A DNA stretch of 64,000 bases. Source: SABI01 sp963663665. GTDB lineage: Bacteria > Spirochaetota > Spirochaetia > Sphaerochaetales > Sphaerochaetaceae. The position numbers and the translations under genes are program-made. Below are positions 26,431-35,760 of this stretch, one piece after another (the stretch's first letter is position 1; each line of letters begins with the position of its first letter). Location of the stretch: the NCBI GenBank assembly GCA_963663665.2, contig CAXXKP010000009.1, forward strand, positions 372,001 through 436,000, read 5' to 3'. Under the pieces are notes generated by a model. That model was not told the DNA's origin and made no database searches. It worked only from the letters and a program-made list of their open reading frames with translations.

Positions 26431-27681
26431 ATGAAAAAGAGGAAATTAGTTACCCTTATCATGATTGCATTGATTGCTGTATCAGTCTTTGCTAGTGGTG
26501 CGAATGAAACTACTTCTGACAAAACAGTAACCTATTGGTCCATGTGGAATGAAGCAGAGCCACAAGGACAGGTACTTGCTGAAGCAGCAGAAGCATTTAA
26601 AGCAGAAACAGGAATTTTTGTAGATATTGTTTTCAACGGTAGAGAAATCCGAAAAACACTACAACCTGCACTTGAAGCTGGAGAAAAGATTGACATGTTT
26701 GATGAAGATATTACTCGCGTAAATAAAACGTGGGGTAAATTCCTTCTCCCTTTGGAAGAGTATGTTAAACAATCTTATCCAACTACAAATGGTAAAAGCT
26801 TTAGTGATTCTGTTAGCAAGGCTTTACTCGATTTAGCAAGACAAGAAGGGGATGGAACTCTCAAAGTTGTTCCTTACCAACCATTTGCATTTGTTGTAAT
26901 GTACAACCAAGATCTCTTCGATAAAGCAGGAATTACTTCAACTCCAAAAACTTGGGCTGAATTTGAAGAGGTAGCTGCTAAGCTCGTAAAAGAGGGAATT
27001 ACTCCTATCACAGTTGATGATGCATATATGGCAGCATTCTTTGGATATAACATGTCTCGTCTTATTGGGGTCGAAGCTACAGTTGCAATGGCAAATAGCA
27101 ATGATTTTAGCGATCCTGCTGTAAGAGAATTTGGCCGTATCTGGTCAGACGCTGCTGAAAAAGGTTGGATAAGCAAGAAAGCTGCATCGAACATCTACCC
27201 ATCAGGACAAATTGAAGAAATTGCAGCTGGTAAAGTCGCGATGTACTTAAATGGAACTTGGTTACCAAACGAAATTAAAGGCAATGCTCCTAACCTAAAC
27301 TGGGGAAGTTTTGCATGGCCAGCAATGAGCCCTAATGGCGCTGGAATTGAAGCAAATAACTATGGTGCACAATGTTTCGGAATCAATAAAGATTCAGCAG
27401 TTGCGGATGAGGCATTTCAATTTGCAGTGTATATGACAACAGGGAAATGGGATAGTGAACTTGCAAAACAAAGCCTAGGCGTCCCAATGGGTAGTACAAG
27501 CGACTGGCCAAAACAAACAGCTGGTGCTAAAATAATTATCGATAACACAACAAAGTGGATGACATGGGCAGTTGGCATGGAAAATAGTGCTGATGTTAAC
27601 TCAAAGATTAAAGAAAACTTTGCAAAACTTATTACAGGCTCATTAGATGCTGATAGCTTCTATGCTACAATGAATAAATAA
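26431..27681 (+). CDS. Sugar ABC transporter, periplasmic substrate-binding protein
   Basis: A 416-aa family-1 extracellular solute-binding protein that delivers a sugar or oligosaccharide to the permeases encoded next. It has a signal peptide (MKKRK, then a hydrophobic stretch ending VSVFASGA) without a lipobox cysteine, so it is probably free in the periplasm. The mature fold shows TVTYWSMWNEAEP, FKAETGIFVDIVF, VPYQPFAFVVMYNQDLFDKAG and VAMYLNGTWLP, typical of MalE-like proteins. AAAGGAGA precedes the start. A terminator-like hairpin separates it from the permeases, the usual way to raise binding-protein levels. The substrate cannot be read from sequence; downstream genes suggest a hexosamine or related sugar. 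Confidence 0.92.
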   Translation: MKKRKLVTLIMIALIAVSVFASGANETTSDKTVTYWSMWNEAEPQGQVLAEAAEAFKAETGIFVDIVFNGREIRKTLQPALEAGEKIDMFDEDITRVNKTWGKFLLPLEEYVKQSYPTTNGKSFSDSVSKALLDLARQEGDGTLKVVPYQPFAFVVMYNQDLFDKAGITSTPKTWAEFEEVAAKLVKEGITPITVDDAYMAAFFGYNMSRLIGVEATVAMANSNDFSDPAVREFGRIWSDAAEKGWISKKAASNIYPSGQIEEIAAGKVAMYLNGTWLPNEIKGNAPNLNWGSFAWPAMSPNGAGIEANNYGAQCFGINKDSAVADEAFQFAVYMTTGKWDSELAKQSLGVPMGSTSDWPKQTAGAKIIIDNTTKWMTWAVGMENSADVNSKIKENFAKLITGSLDADSFYATMNK

Positions 27682-27692
27682 GCAACTTAGTG

Positions 27693-27722
27693 AAAGCCCT
27701 TGTGCTATAGGACAAGGGCTTT
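27693..27722 (+). terminator. Intercistronic terminator-like hairpin after the binding-protein gene
   Basis: AAAGCCCTTGT (27693-27703) pairs perfectly with ACAAGGGCTTT (27712-27722), followed by TTATC. Probably partial termination, keeping binding protein in excess over permeases. Confidence 0.8.
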
Positions 27723-27742
27723 TTATCAATTAAGGTACTTTC

Positions 27743-28651
27743 ATGAAAAAAAATCGATCAATGATTATTCTTTTTCTTACTCCTGCAATCATTTGTTATC
27801 TGACGGTTTTTCTATATCCGTCGATTAGAACAACAATTATGAGCTTCTTTGCAGTAGAAGGAGTGACAGACTCAATCACTACTTGGCACTTTAATGGATT
27901 TGGTAACTATATCAAACTATTCCACACCCCGATTTTTATCAAATCTATGGTAAATATCATGAAGATTTGGATTGTGGGTGGCTTTGGAGTCATGGTAGTA
28001 GCACTATTTTTTGCTGTTGCCCTTACTACTGGAATGAAAGCTGTTAAGTTTTTTAGATCAGTAATATATCTACCAAATGTTGTCTCTGCAATCGCTATGG
28101 GAACAATGTGGATAAATTATGTGTATAACTCTGATTATGGTTTTCTCCATAATTTTCTTAAGACAATAGGTCTTGAAAAACTTTCTCAAACATTATGGAC
28201 AGGGCCTGATAATCTTTTCTGGTCTATGCTTGTGGCTTACAGTTTTGGGATGGTTGGTTATCACATGCTCATTTTCATGGCAAGTATTGAGCAAATACCT
28301 AAAGATTACAAAGAAGCAGCGCTTATCGAAGGGGCCAATGTATTTCAAAGATTTTTCTTTGTTACTCTTCCCTTTTTAAAAGGATGCTTTAGAACCAATA
28401 TTGTAATGTGGACAGTATTCACAGTTGGGTTCTTTGTGTGGGGCCAATTATTTAGTCCCGTCAATTTATCGAATGCAACCGTAGCACCAATGAATTATAT
28501 GTATGAAATTGTCTTTGGTTCCTCTTCGAATGCAGCAACAATTCGTGATAGCGGTGCTGGCGCTGCGGTAGGGGTAATAATGATGATTATTGTTATTAGT
28601 GCATTTGGTTTAACAAATTTAATCGTTAAAAATGACAATGTACAATTATAA
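27743..28651 (+). CDS. Sugar ABC transporter permease (MalF/UgpA type)
   Basis: A 302-aa inner-membrane permease with about six membrane segments. The EAA loop that contacts the ATPase reads YKEAALIEGANVFQRFFFVTLPFL near residues 189-212. The first segment SMIILFLTPAIICYLTVFLYP and the LYLP-like YLPNVVSAIAMGTMW are typical of MalF/UgpA-type subunits. It forms a heterodimer with the next gene product. No ATPase gene is in the operon, so a shared MsmK/UgpC-like ATPase encoded elsewhere is likely. Confidence 0.92.
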   Translation: MKKNRSMIILFLTPAIICYLTVFLYPSIRTTIMSFFAVEGVTDSITTWHFNGFGNYIKLFHTPIFIKSMVNIMKIWIVGGFGVMVVALFFAVALTTGMKAVKFFRSVIYLPNVVSAIAMGTMWINYVYNSDYGFLHNFLKTIGLEKLSQTLWTGPDNLFWSMLVAYSFGMVGYHMLIFMASIEQIPKDYKEAALIEGANVFQRFFFVTLPFLKGCFRTNIVMWTVFTVGFFVWGQLFSPVNLSNATVAPMNYMYEIVFGSSSNAATIRDSGAGAAVGVIMMIIVISAFGLTNLIVKNDNVQL

Positions 28652-28661
28652 GAGGTATAAG

Positions 28662-29522
28662 ATGTCTAAAAAAAATTACTCCTTAGATAGGAACCTTCAA
28701 GCTAGACTCATCCCTTCGTATATTGTAATCATCGCATGGGTGGTTTTTACATTCATTTTAATTGGATGGGTGTTCTTTGCTTCATTCTCATCCTCTCAAG
28801 AAATATTTAGTGATCATATGTTTGAATTCAAGACAGGTTTTCACTTAGAAAATTATGTAAAAGCATGGAATACTCAAAAAGTATCGGTATTCTTTATGAA
28901 CTCGCTCTTTTATACAGCAGTATCATGTACTCTCATTATACTGATTTCAGCTCCTGCTTCGTATGTATTGAGTAGGTTTAAATTTAAAGGTAATGGCTTA
29001 GTACAAAATTTAATCGCCTCCGCTCTTGGAATTCCTGCAATTATGATAATTATGCCACTGTTCGGTTTAGTAAGTCGCTTAAAACTTACCAATAATCGAT
29101 GGTTACTCATATTCTTATACATTTCAATGAACATCCCATTTGCAACCTTCTTCCTATTCTCATTCTTTAAGAGTCTAAGTACGACATATGAAGAGGCAGC
29201 TGCTATCGATGGATGTTCTCCAATGGGTAGTTTTTGGCGAATCATGTTTCCACTCGTCCAACCCGGAATCATAACAGTCACTATCTTCAATTTCATAACA
29301 ATTTGGAATGAATATTTTATGTCGATGATCTTTGCTAACCGACCAAAAGTTAGGCCAGTTGCAGTAGGTCTATTTAATATGATCCAAGCGATGCGTTACA
29401 CCGGAGACTGGGGAGGCATGTTTGCCTCTGTTGTTATTGTATTTCTACCCACTTTCCTCCTTTATATCTTTTTATCAGATAAGATTATTCGAGGAGTAAC
29501 CGCTGGAGCAATAAAAGGATAA
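28662..29522 (+). CDS. Sugar ABC transporter permease (MalG/UgpE type)
   Basis: A 286-aa second permease subunit. The EAA loop is TYEEAAAIDGCSPMGSFWRIMFPLV near residues 172-196, followed by a family-typical FITIWNEYFMSMIF and a C-terminal RGVTAGAIKG tail. The frame is open from 28632, overlapping the previous gene, but the ATG at 28662 has AGAGG 6 nt upstream and starts MSKKNYS, so it is preferred. Membrane topology and length match the family. Confidence 0.91.
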   Translation: MSKKNYSLDRNLQARLIPSYIVIIAWVVFTFILIGWVFFASFSSSQEIFSDHMFEFKTGFHLENYVKAWNTQKVSVFFMNSLFYTAVSCTLIILISAPASYVLSRFKFKGNGLVQNLIASALGIPAIMIIMPLFGLVSRLKLTNNRWLLIFLYISMNIPFATFFLFSFFKSLSTTYEEAAAIDGCSPMGSFWRIMFPLVQPGIITVTIFNFITIWNEYFMSMIFANRPKVRPVAVGLFNMIQAMRYTGDWGGMFASVVIVFLPTFLLYIFLSDKIIRGVTAGAIKG

Positions 29523-29634
29523 CGCATGTTATGAGGCATATTCATCTCTTTAAACAAAAAGATACCATTAATCTCATGAAGAGTAATAAGTAAAATGTTA
29601 ACACAAAAAATAAGCTTATAAGAGCGAGGGAATA

Positions 29635-30258
29635 ATGGATATAAGCACAAAGACGATAGAAAACGTAATTTCGCATTTCAGGATAGCAGGAGAGCTTATT
29701 CATATACAAGCAAATAAGGAAGGGCATATTAATAGTACTTTTATATCTACTTTTAATAATCATGGTACGATATATAAATATACCCACCAGGGAATTAACA
29801 CAAATGTATTTAAGCATCCCTTTGAAGTGATGGAAAATATCGATGCTGTAACGTCTCATATTCGGCAAAAGCTTCTTGAAGCAAATGTAGATGTTAATCA
29901 ACGATGTCTACAAGTTGTACCTACACATGACAATTCACTCCTTTATGAAGATTCGGCTGGTGGATACTGGAGAACATATCATTATATTGACAATGTAAAA
30001 ACGTATGCCACTATTAAAGATGAAGAGCAAGCTAGACTTTTAGGAGAAGCAATTGGCCAATTCCAATTACAACTAAGCGACTTTAATGGGACAACTCTTC
30101 ACTCAACCATCCCTCATTTCCATGATATGGCTCTCCGTTATGAACAATTAGAAAATGCAATTAAAAATAATCACGATAATCGAATAATACATGTTGGTGA
30201 AGAACTTTCTTTTCTTCAAGCAAACAAACAAAGAGGCCAAATTCTCAATGATAAATGA
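29635..30258 (+). CDS. NahK-like sugar 1-kinase, N-terminal part (frameshifted)
   Basis: The 207-aa N-terminal half of an aminoglycoside-phosphotransferase-fold kinase resembling N-acetylhexosamine 1-kinase (NahK). It contains the nucleotide-binding beta-sheet part: KEGHINSTFISTF, YKYTHQGINTNVFKHP and WRTYHYIDN. It stops at ILNDK-TGA, just before the catalytic loop. That loop lies in the next frame from 30255. Joined with one extra A, the product would be 363 aa, the normal length for the family. Alone this part lacks all catalytic residues. AGGG lies upstream of the start. Confidence 0.8.
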   Translation: MDISTKTIENVISHFRIAGELIHIQANKEGHINSTFISTFNNHGTIYKYTHQGINTNVFKHPFEVMENIDAVTSHIRQKLLEANVDVNQRCLQVVPTHDNSLLYEDSAGGYWRTYHYIDNVKTYATIKDEEQARLLGEAIGQFQLQLSDFNGTTLHSTIPHFHDMALRYEQLENAIKNNHDNRIIHVGEELSFLQANKQRGQILNDK

Positions 30259-30725
30259 AAACTGGAATACTTCCAACTAGAGTTACTCATAACGACACTA
30301 AAATGAATAATGTACTATTCTCGAATGATGGAAAAAAGGCTCTTTGTGTAATTGATTTAGACACTGTGATGCCAGGAACAGTTTTATTTGACACAGGTGA
30401 TATGATTAGAACAGCTACAAATACAGCTACTGAAGATGAAACAAATCTTGATAAAGTAACGTGTAATACTAAACTGCATAAAGCCTTAATACAAGGATAT
30501 CTTTCGTATGCGAATTTCTTAACAAAAGAAGAAAGAGAATTAGTAGTAGAATCGGGAAGAACCATTACACAAATTATGGCTGTAAGATTCCTCACTGATT
30601 ACCTCAATGGCGATATATATTATCACATTGAACGAAATCCTCACAACCTTGATAGAGCTAGAACTCAAATCAAACTTATGCAAGATATGGATAAGAAGTG
30701 GGATGAGCTTTCTGACATCAATTAA
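30255..30725 (+). CDS. NahK-like sugar 1-kinase, C-terminal part (frameshifted)
   Basis: The 156-aa catalytic half. It has the phosphotransferase motif VTHNDTKMNNVLF with the catalytic Asp, the metal-binding VIDLDTVMPG, and the GDMIRTATNTATEDE helix typical of NahK relatives. It overlaps the upstream half by 4 bp (ATGA), so coupled translation of two subunits is conceivable. A one-base loss in an A-run (GATAAATG for GATAAAATG) explains the split more simply. If functional, the enzyme would phosphorylate the imported sugar at C1. Confidence 0.8.
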   Translation: MKTGILPTRVTHNDTKMNNVLFSNDGKKALCVIDLDTVMPGTVLFDTGDMIRTATNTATEDETNLDKVTCNTKLHKALIQGYLSYANFLTKEERELVVESGRTITQIMAVRFLTDYLNGDIYYHIERNPHNLDRARTQIKLMQDMDKKWDELSDIN

Positions 30726-30761
30726 AGGCATTATCATCTAAGGATAGATGGAGTTACCAAC

Positions 30762-32801
30762 ATGAGTGTACACATTGAAAAAGTTACGATTAAAGCAGCC
30801 CTACCAAAAGGAGAAAATCCACTCCCCTTTTTTAGAAATTCAACTCATGATCTCTTAGTAACAGTGAAAGACAATGTTCCTTTGGAATATCAGAAGCTCC
30901 TAGGTCTAGAATGTGGTTTCAGAATCCTTCCATACTCAATGCAAGATCGTTATGATACGGCAAGAACACAACAAGAAGTAGATGCAGCAATCTTAGAGAA
31001 TGAGTACCTAAAAGCTACATTTCTAACATCACTCGGTGGAAGATTAATTAGCTTATATGATAAAAAGAAGAAAAAAGAGTTACTGTATAATAATAAAAGT
31101 ATACAAGTAGCCAATCTTGCAATACGAGATGCATGGTTTGCCGGTGGTATCGAATGGAACATCGGACAGTATGGACATGGGTTTTCAACCTCATCATCAG
31201 TATTCGCATCAATTCAGAGCGATGAAGAAGGTGAAGAGTTTTTACGCATATATGATTATGAACGATGTAAAGAGCTCTGGTGGCACATCGACTTTCACCT
31301 TCCCCATAATTCTCCTTTCCTCTATTCGTATGTAGAAATTCATAATCTAAACAAGGAAAAAACCTCTCTCTATTACTGGACGAATACCGCAGTGAAGGTA
31401 AATGATAAGACAAGAATATTTGCAAGTAGTGATGAAGCCCTTTATTTAGATCCTTATACCACTTTAGGAAGAAAAGAATATGGGTATATGAAATCCCCTA
31501 GGATGGATATTCATCCAAATATCGACACTTCATATCCAAATCAATTTCCTAACTCAAATGAATACTTTTTCATCTGTGATAAAGACGAAATGCCATGGGA
31601 AGTATCTATTGGAGAAGATGGAAATGGTTTCTGTGAATGCTCCACTTCTACATTAGGGTATAGAAAAATGTTTTGTTGGGGAAACCATGCAGGAGGGAAA
31701 AGATGGCAACGCTATTTAAGCCCTGAGACAGAGGATGAGTACATTGAATTGCAAGCAGGATTATCACCAAGTCAGCTTCATGGTCTATTTCTTGATGGGA
31801 ACAGTTCGATATCGTGGACTCAAGCATTTGGATCGATATCAGTGGATCCAAAAAAAGCACATAATGAAAATTTTTGTGAAGCAAAAGAAGAAATATCACA
31901 TCGCTTATCACACATAATTACTATTTCTTCAATAATGAGAATGAATGAAAAATGTAAGAATATGAGCAAGATTCCTCCAAAAAGAATGATTCAAAAAGCA
32001 AGTGGATGGGGTTATATTCAACAATTAGTAGAAGGCATCACACTCCCACCAGCTTTCTTATTTAAAGAGGATTCTATTGGAGAACAAGAAAAACCATATA
32101 TCGAGTTCATACACACAAAAAAATTCCCTTTTAAAAGTACTGGGGCTATCCCTTTTGTTCACCCAGCCTGTTCTGATTTTTGGAAAAACTTATTTATACA
32201 AGCAATAGAAAATACAAAAACGAGTGAGCAGGACAAAATACGTATAACTTATTACCTCGGTATCATTTATATGGAACAGGACAGTATAACTCTTGCTCAA
32301 ACCCTGTGGATTGAAGTGATGAATAGTATGCCTGATGCCTGGACAGCTCGAAATCTTGCAATCTTATCATTGCGATGGAATTATAGAGAAGGAGCTCTTT
32401 ATTATTATAAACTAGCATCAACCCTACCTGGATTCTTTGAAGATGCTGCAATTGCTGAAGAATACCTTACACTATTATTGAGTGATAAGAAAATAAAAGA
32501 AACGCAATCTTTATTTGATTGTCTTCCGTCTAACTGGCTCTCAATATCTGAGAAGCTAAGAATGTTAAGAGCTCAATTAGCTGCATTAGAAAAAAATTCT
32601 ACATTGATAAAAGAGCTTATATTTGATACAGAACTCGCTCATATTAAGGAAGGAGAAACCCCTCTTAATGAGCTTTGGGTCACATATAATGCAATAAACT
32701 ATGCAAATACACATGGTATTCCACTTACAAAAGAGATCGAAGAAAAGGTGAAAGAGCTCTACCCTATTCCTGTTTATTTAGATTTTAATATGTTTACCTA
32801 G
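30762..32801 (+). CDS. DUF5107-family protein with TPR-like tail
   Basis: A 679-aa cytoplasmic protein whose N-terminal half (about 70-390) matches the DUF5107 pattern, a galactose-mutarotase-like sandwich. It is recognised from LKATFLTSLGGRLISLYDKKKKKELLYNN, GGIEWNIGQYGH and RKMFCWGNHAGGKRWQRYLSP. Proteins of this type accompany carbohydrate uptake and glycoside degradation genes. The C-terminal third (about 480-640) looks like helical TPR repeats. It follows the kinase by 36 nt with GGAG upstream and closes the sugar operon. Biochemical function is not established; a carbohydrate-binding or epimerising role is inferred. Confidence 0.78.
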   Translation: MSVHIEKVTIKAALPKGENPLPFFRNSTHDLLVTVKDNVPLEYQKLLGLECGFRILPYSMQDRYDTARTQQEVDAAILENEYLKATFLTSLGGRLISLYDKKKKKELLYNNKSIQVANLAIRDAWFAGGIEWNIGQYGHGFSTSSSVFASIQSDEEGEEFLRIYDYERCKELWWHIDFHLPHNSPFLYSYVEIHNLNKEKTSLYYWTNTAVKVNDKTRIFASSDEALYLDPYTTLGRKEYGYMKSPRMDIHPNIDTSYPNQFPNSNEYFFICDKDEMPWEVSIGEDGNGFCECSTSTLGYRKMFCWGNHAGGKRWQRYLSPETEDEYIELQAGLSPSQLHGLFLDGNSSISWTQAFGSISVDPKKAHNENFCEAKEEISHRLSHIITISSIMRMNEKCKNMSKIPPKRMIQKASGWGYIQQLVEGITLPPAFLFKEDSIGEQEKPYIEFIHTKKFPFKSTGAIPFVHPACSDFWKNLFIQAIENTKTSEQDKIRITYYLGIIYMEQDSITLAQTLWIEVMNSMPDAWTARNLAILSLRWNYREGALYYYKLASTLPGFFEDAAIAEEYLTLLLSDKKIKETQSLFDCLPSNWLSISEKLRMLRAQLAALEKNSTLIKELIFDTELAHIKEGETPLNELWVTYNAINYANTHGIPLTKEIEEKVKELYPIPVYLDFNMFT

Positions 32802-32858
32802 GTTGCTACTCATCACAAAACAGTCATATTCTCCTAACTAATCTCTATTTAGGTATAA

Positions 32859-32878
32859 TTACCTAGACAGTTAGGTAA
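32859..32878. other. Inverted repeat after the sugar operon
   Basis: TTACCTA (32859-32865) pairs with TAGGTAA (32872-32878) around a 6-base loop. No T-tract follows, so this may be an operator or a weak terminator. Further on, TCATATATATATGA (near 32980) is another palindrome. Nothing else is seen in 32802-33057. Confidence 0.35.
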
Positions 32879-33057
32879 TATCTCCTCATCCCTGTATGAA
32901 TATGTAAATCTTATAATATAAAAGCCTCTAGTGGATTCTTTTTGCATAGATACATTCGTACCTATGTTTGAGACTCCTTCATATATATATGAGGAATAGA
33001 GCCTACAAACAAACCTACTTCACCTCCTCTTAGAATACTGAGTAAAGGAGAAGGCAC

Positions 33058-35760
33058 ATGCGAAAAAGTATAAAATATATTGCAGTTATTCTCATTCTTA
33101 TATTGTTTTTGGGTTCTTCATGTAAAGAGCCAGAACTTATATTTACTATTACATATAACTTAGGGGGAGGCGTAAATAGTGCCTTAAATGTTACAACATA
33201 CACAGAAAGTAGCGCTACTATCATTCTCGCAGATCCCTCTCGGTATGGATATACCTTTCAAGGATGGTTCGATAATCCTACCTTTACTGAACCAGAAGTG
33301 CTCAACATCCCATCAGGGTCCACCGGTAACATCACACTATATGCTTCGTGGGGAGCTAATACGTATGAAGTAACTTTTAATGCCCAGGGAGGAGATGATT
33401 TATCAAATGCTTCAAAAGATGTTATTTTCGCCTCCACGTATGGGGAATTAGCAACAGTAACCTTTAGTGATGATGGATATGAGTTCGGTGGATGGTTTAC
33501 CCAATCGAATGGACAGGGAGATAGAATCACCGAGACGAGTGTTGTTGGTATAGGAGAAGATCATACTTTATATGCATATAAAGCTCCAATAGAATATACC
33601 ATCACATACCACCTTGGTGGTGGAGTTAACAGTGAAATAAATCCAGACGTATATACGATAGAATCTGCAACTATCAATCTAGAAGATCCTACGAAGGAAG
33701 GATATTCCTTCATAGGATGGCATGATAATGAAGAATTAACTGGAAGTATCATTGAACAAATTCCTACTTCTTCAACAGGGAATCTAGACTTATATGTGGA
33801 CTGGGATCCGAATACATATACAATAACTTTTGAATCCAACGGAGGGACTGCTGCAGTACCATTACAAAAAGATGTCGTATTTAACGAGGAATATGGTGAA
33901 CTCGCAACTACTACTATGGAAGGATATGATTTTCTTGGATGGTATTCTGCAGACGGTATCACAGGAGAACTTGTCGAAACTGATACTGTTATGAATACTG
34001 ATCATAATCATACTCTCTATGCAAGATGGGAAGCGTGTTCCTATACTCTGACATTTAATTCCACAGGAGGAACTGATCCTGATCCATCAGATAAAGATGT
34101 CGTATTTAATGAAGAATATGGAGAACTCGCAACAACTACCAAGGAAGGATATACCTTTGATGGATGGTACTCTGAGATTGTTGGAGGAACCGAAATAGAA
34201 TCAGATACAATAGTGTCCATTGCATCCGATGATACTGTATACGCACACTGGATTTTAGTTACTTACACAATCACGTATAACCTCGCTGACGGAGTAAATG
34301 ATGAAGATAATCCAGCTACCTACACAATAGAAACAGCTACTATTACCTTAGAAGAGCCAACAAAAACAGGCTATACCTTTAGCGATTGGTATGACAATGC
34401 GGAGTTCAGTGGAACTGCAATTACTGAAATCACTGTAGGATCTACTGGTAATAAAACTCTGTATGCTAAGTGGACTCCAATTGAGTATGACATCACCTAT
34501 GAACTAGATAGTGGAACAAATGATGCATCTAACCCAGCTACTTACACTATAGAAACAGCAACTATTACCTTAGAGGTACCAACAAAAGATGGTTATACTT
34601 TTGTTGGATGGTTTGATAATGCTGAGTTCAGTGGAACTTCTATTACTCAAATTACTGTGGGTTCTACTGGAGATAGAACGCTATATGCAAAGTGGACTCC
34701 AACTATCTACTCTATCACCTATGAGTTAAATGCCGGAGTAAATGATGAAGATAATCCAGCTACCTACACTATAGAGACAGCAACTATTACCTTAGAAGAA
34801 GCAACTCGTACTGGGTACACCTTTAGTGGGTGGTTTGACAATGCAGAGTTCAGTGGAACTGCAATTACTGAAATCACTGTAGGTTCTACTGGTAATAAAA
34901 CTCTGTATGCTAAGTGGACACCAATTGAGTATGACATCACCTATGAACTAGATAGTGGAACAAATGATGCATCTAACCCAGCTACCTACACTATAGAAAC
35001 AGCGACTATTACCTTAGAGGAACCAACAAAGGTGGGTTATACGTTTAATGGTTGGTTTGATAATGCTGAGTTCAGTGGAACTGCTATTACTCAAATTACT
35101 GTAGGGTCTACTGGAGATAGAACGCTATATGCAAAGTGGACTCCAACTATCTACTCTATCACCTATGAGTTAAATGCCGGAGTAAATGATGAAGATAATC
35201 CAGCTACCTACACAATAGAGACAGCGACTATTACTTTAGAAGAGCCAACAAAAACAGGCTATACCTTTAGCGATTGGTATGACAATGCAGAGTTCAGTGG
35301 AACTGCTATTACTCAAATTACTGTAGGATCTACTGGTGATAAAACTCTGTATGCTAAGTGGACTCCAATTGAGTATGACATCACCTATGAACTAGATAGT
35401 GGAACAAATGATGCATCTAACCCAGCTACCTACACTATAGAAACAGCGACTATTACCTTAGAGGAACCAACAAAGGTGGGGTATACGTTTAATGGTTGGT
35501 TTGATAATGCTGAGTTCAGTGGAACTGCTGTTACTCAAATTACTGTAGGTTCTACTGGAGATAGAACGCTATATGCAAAGTGGACTCCAACTATCTACTC
35601 TATCACCTATGAGTTAAATGCCGGAGTAAATGATGAAGATAATCCAGCTACCTACACTATAGAGACAGCAACTATTACCTTAGAAGAAGCAACTCGTACT
35701 GGGTACACCTTTAGTGGGTGGTTTGACAATGCAGAGTTTAGTGGAACTGCTAGTTACTGA
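33058..35760 (+). CDS. InlB B-repeat lipoprotein, N-terminal part (frameshifted)
   Basis: The first 900 aa of a surface or outer-membrane lipoprotein. The signal peptide ends in the lipobox LGSSC (Cys at about 22). The rest is a chain of InlB B-repeats (Listeria-Bacteroides type, about 74 aa each), recognised by YTITYxLxGGVN, GYTFxGWFDNAEFSG and GSTGNKTLYAKWTP. The last several repeats are almost identical at DNA level with a 444-bp two-repeat period. The frame ends early at ACTGCTAGTTACTGA, where other copies have one base fewer. The protein continues in the next frame. Such proteins act in adhesion or cell-surface interaction; the role here is inferred. Confidence 0.85.
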   Translation: MRKSIKYIAVILILILFLGSSCKEPELIFTITYNLGGGVNSALNVTTYTESSATIILADPSRYGYTFQGWFDNPTFTEPEVLNIPSGSTGNITLYASWGANTYEVTFNAQGGDDLSNASKDVIFASTYGELATVTFSDDGYEFGGWFTQSNGQGDRITETSVVGIGEDHTLYAYKAPIEYTITYHLGGGVNSEINPDVYTIESATINLEDPTKEGYSFIGWHDNEELTGSIIEQIPTSSTGNLDLYVDWDPNTYTITFESNGGTAAVPLQKDVVFNEEYGELATTTMEGYDFLGWYSADGITGELVETDTVMNTDHNHTLYARWEACSYTLTFNSTGGTDPDPSDKDVVFNEEYGELATTTKEGYTFDGWYSEIVGGTEIESDTIVSIASDDTVYAHWILVTYTITYNLADGVNDEDNPATYTIETATITLEEPTKTGYTFSDWYDNAEFSGTAITEITVGSTGNKTLYAKWTPIEYDITYELDSGTNDASNPATYTIETATITLEVPTKDGYTFVGWFDNAEFSGTSITQITVGSTGDRTLYAKWTPTIYSITYELNAGVNDEDNPATYTIETATITLEEATRTGYTFSGWFDNAEFSGTAITEITVGSTGNKTLYAKWTPIEYDITYELDSGTNDASNPATYTIETATITLEEPTKVGYTFNGWFDNAEFSGTAITQITVGSTGDRTLYAKWTPTIYSITYELNAGVNDEDNPATYTIETATITLEEPTKTGYTFSDWYDNAEFSGTAITQITVGSTGDKTLYAKWTPIEYDITYELDSGTNDASNPATYTIETATITLEEPTKVGYTFNGWFDNAEFSGTAVTQITVGSTGDRTLYAKWTPTIYSITYELNAGVNDEDNPATYTIETATITLEEATRTGYTFSGWFDNAEFSGTASY
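34258..35757 (+). repeat. 444-bp higher-order tandem repeats inside the InlB-repeat gene
   Basis: The same coding stretch starting GAGTATGACATCACC begins at 34483, 34927 and 35371, spaced exactly 444 bp. Each unit holds two different 74-aa repeats, one starting EYDITYELDSG and one starting IYSITYELNAG. The near identity suggests recent expansion or gene conversion. Confidence 0.88.

Noticed and set aside
35714..35752. ATG at 35714 as the start of a separate downstream gene
   Set aside because: The first residues are an out-of-frame reading of an InlB repeat; coding similarity in this frame begins only after the inserted base near 35753.
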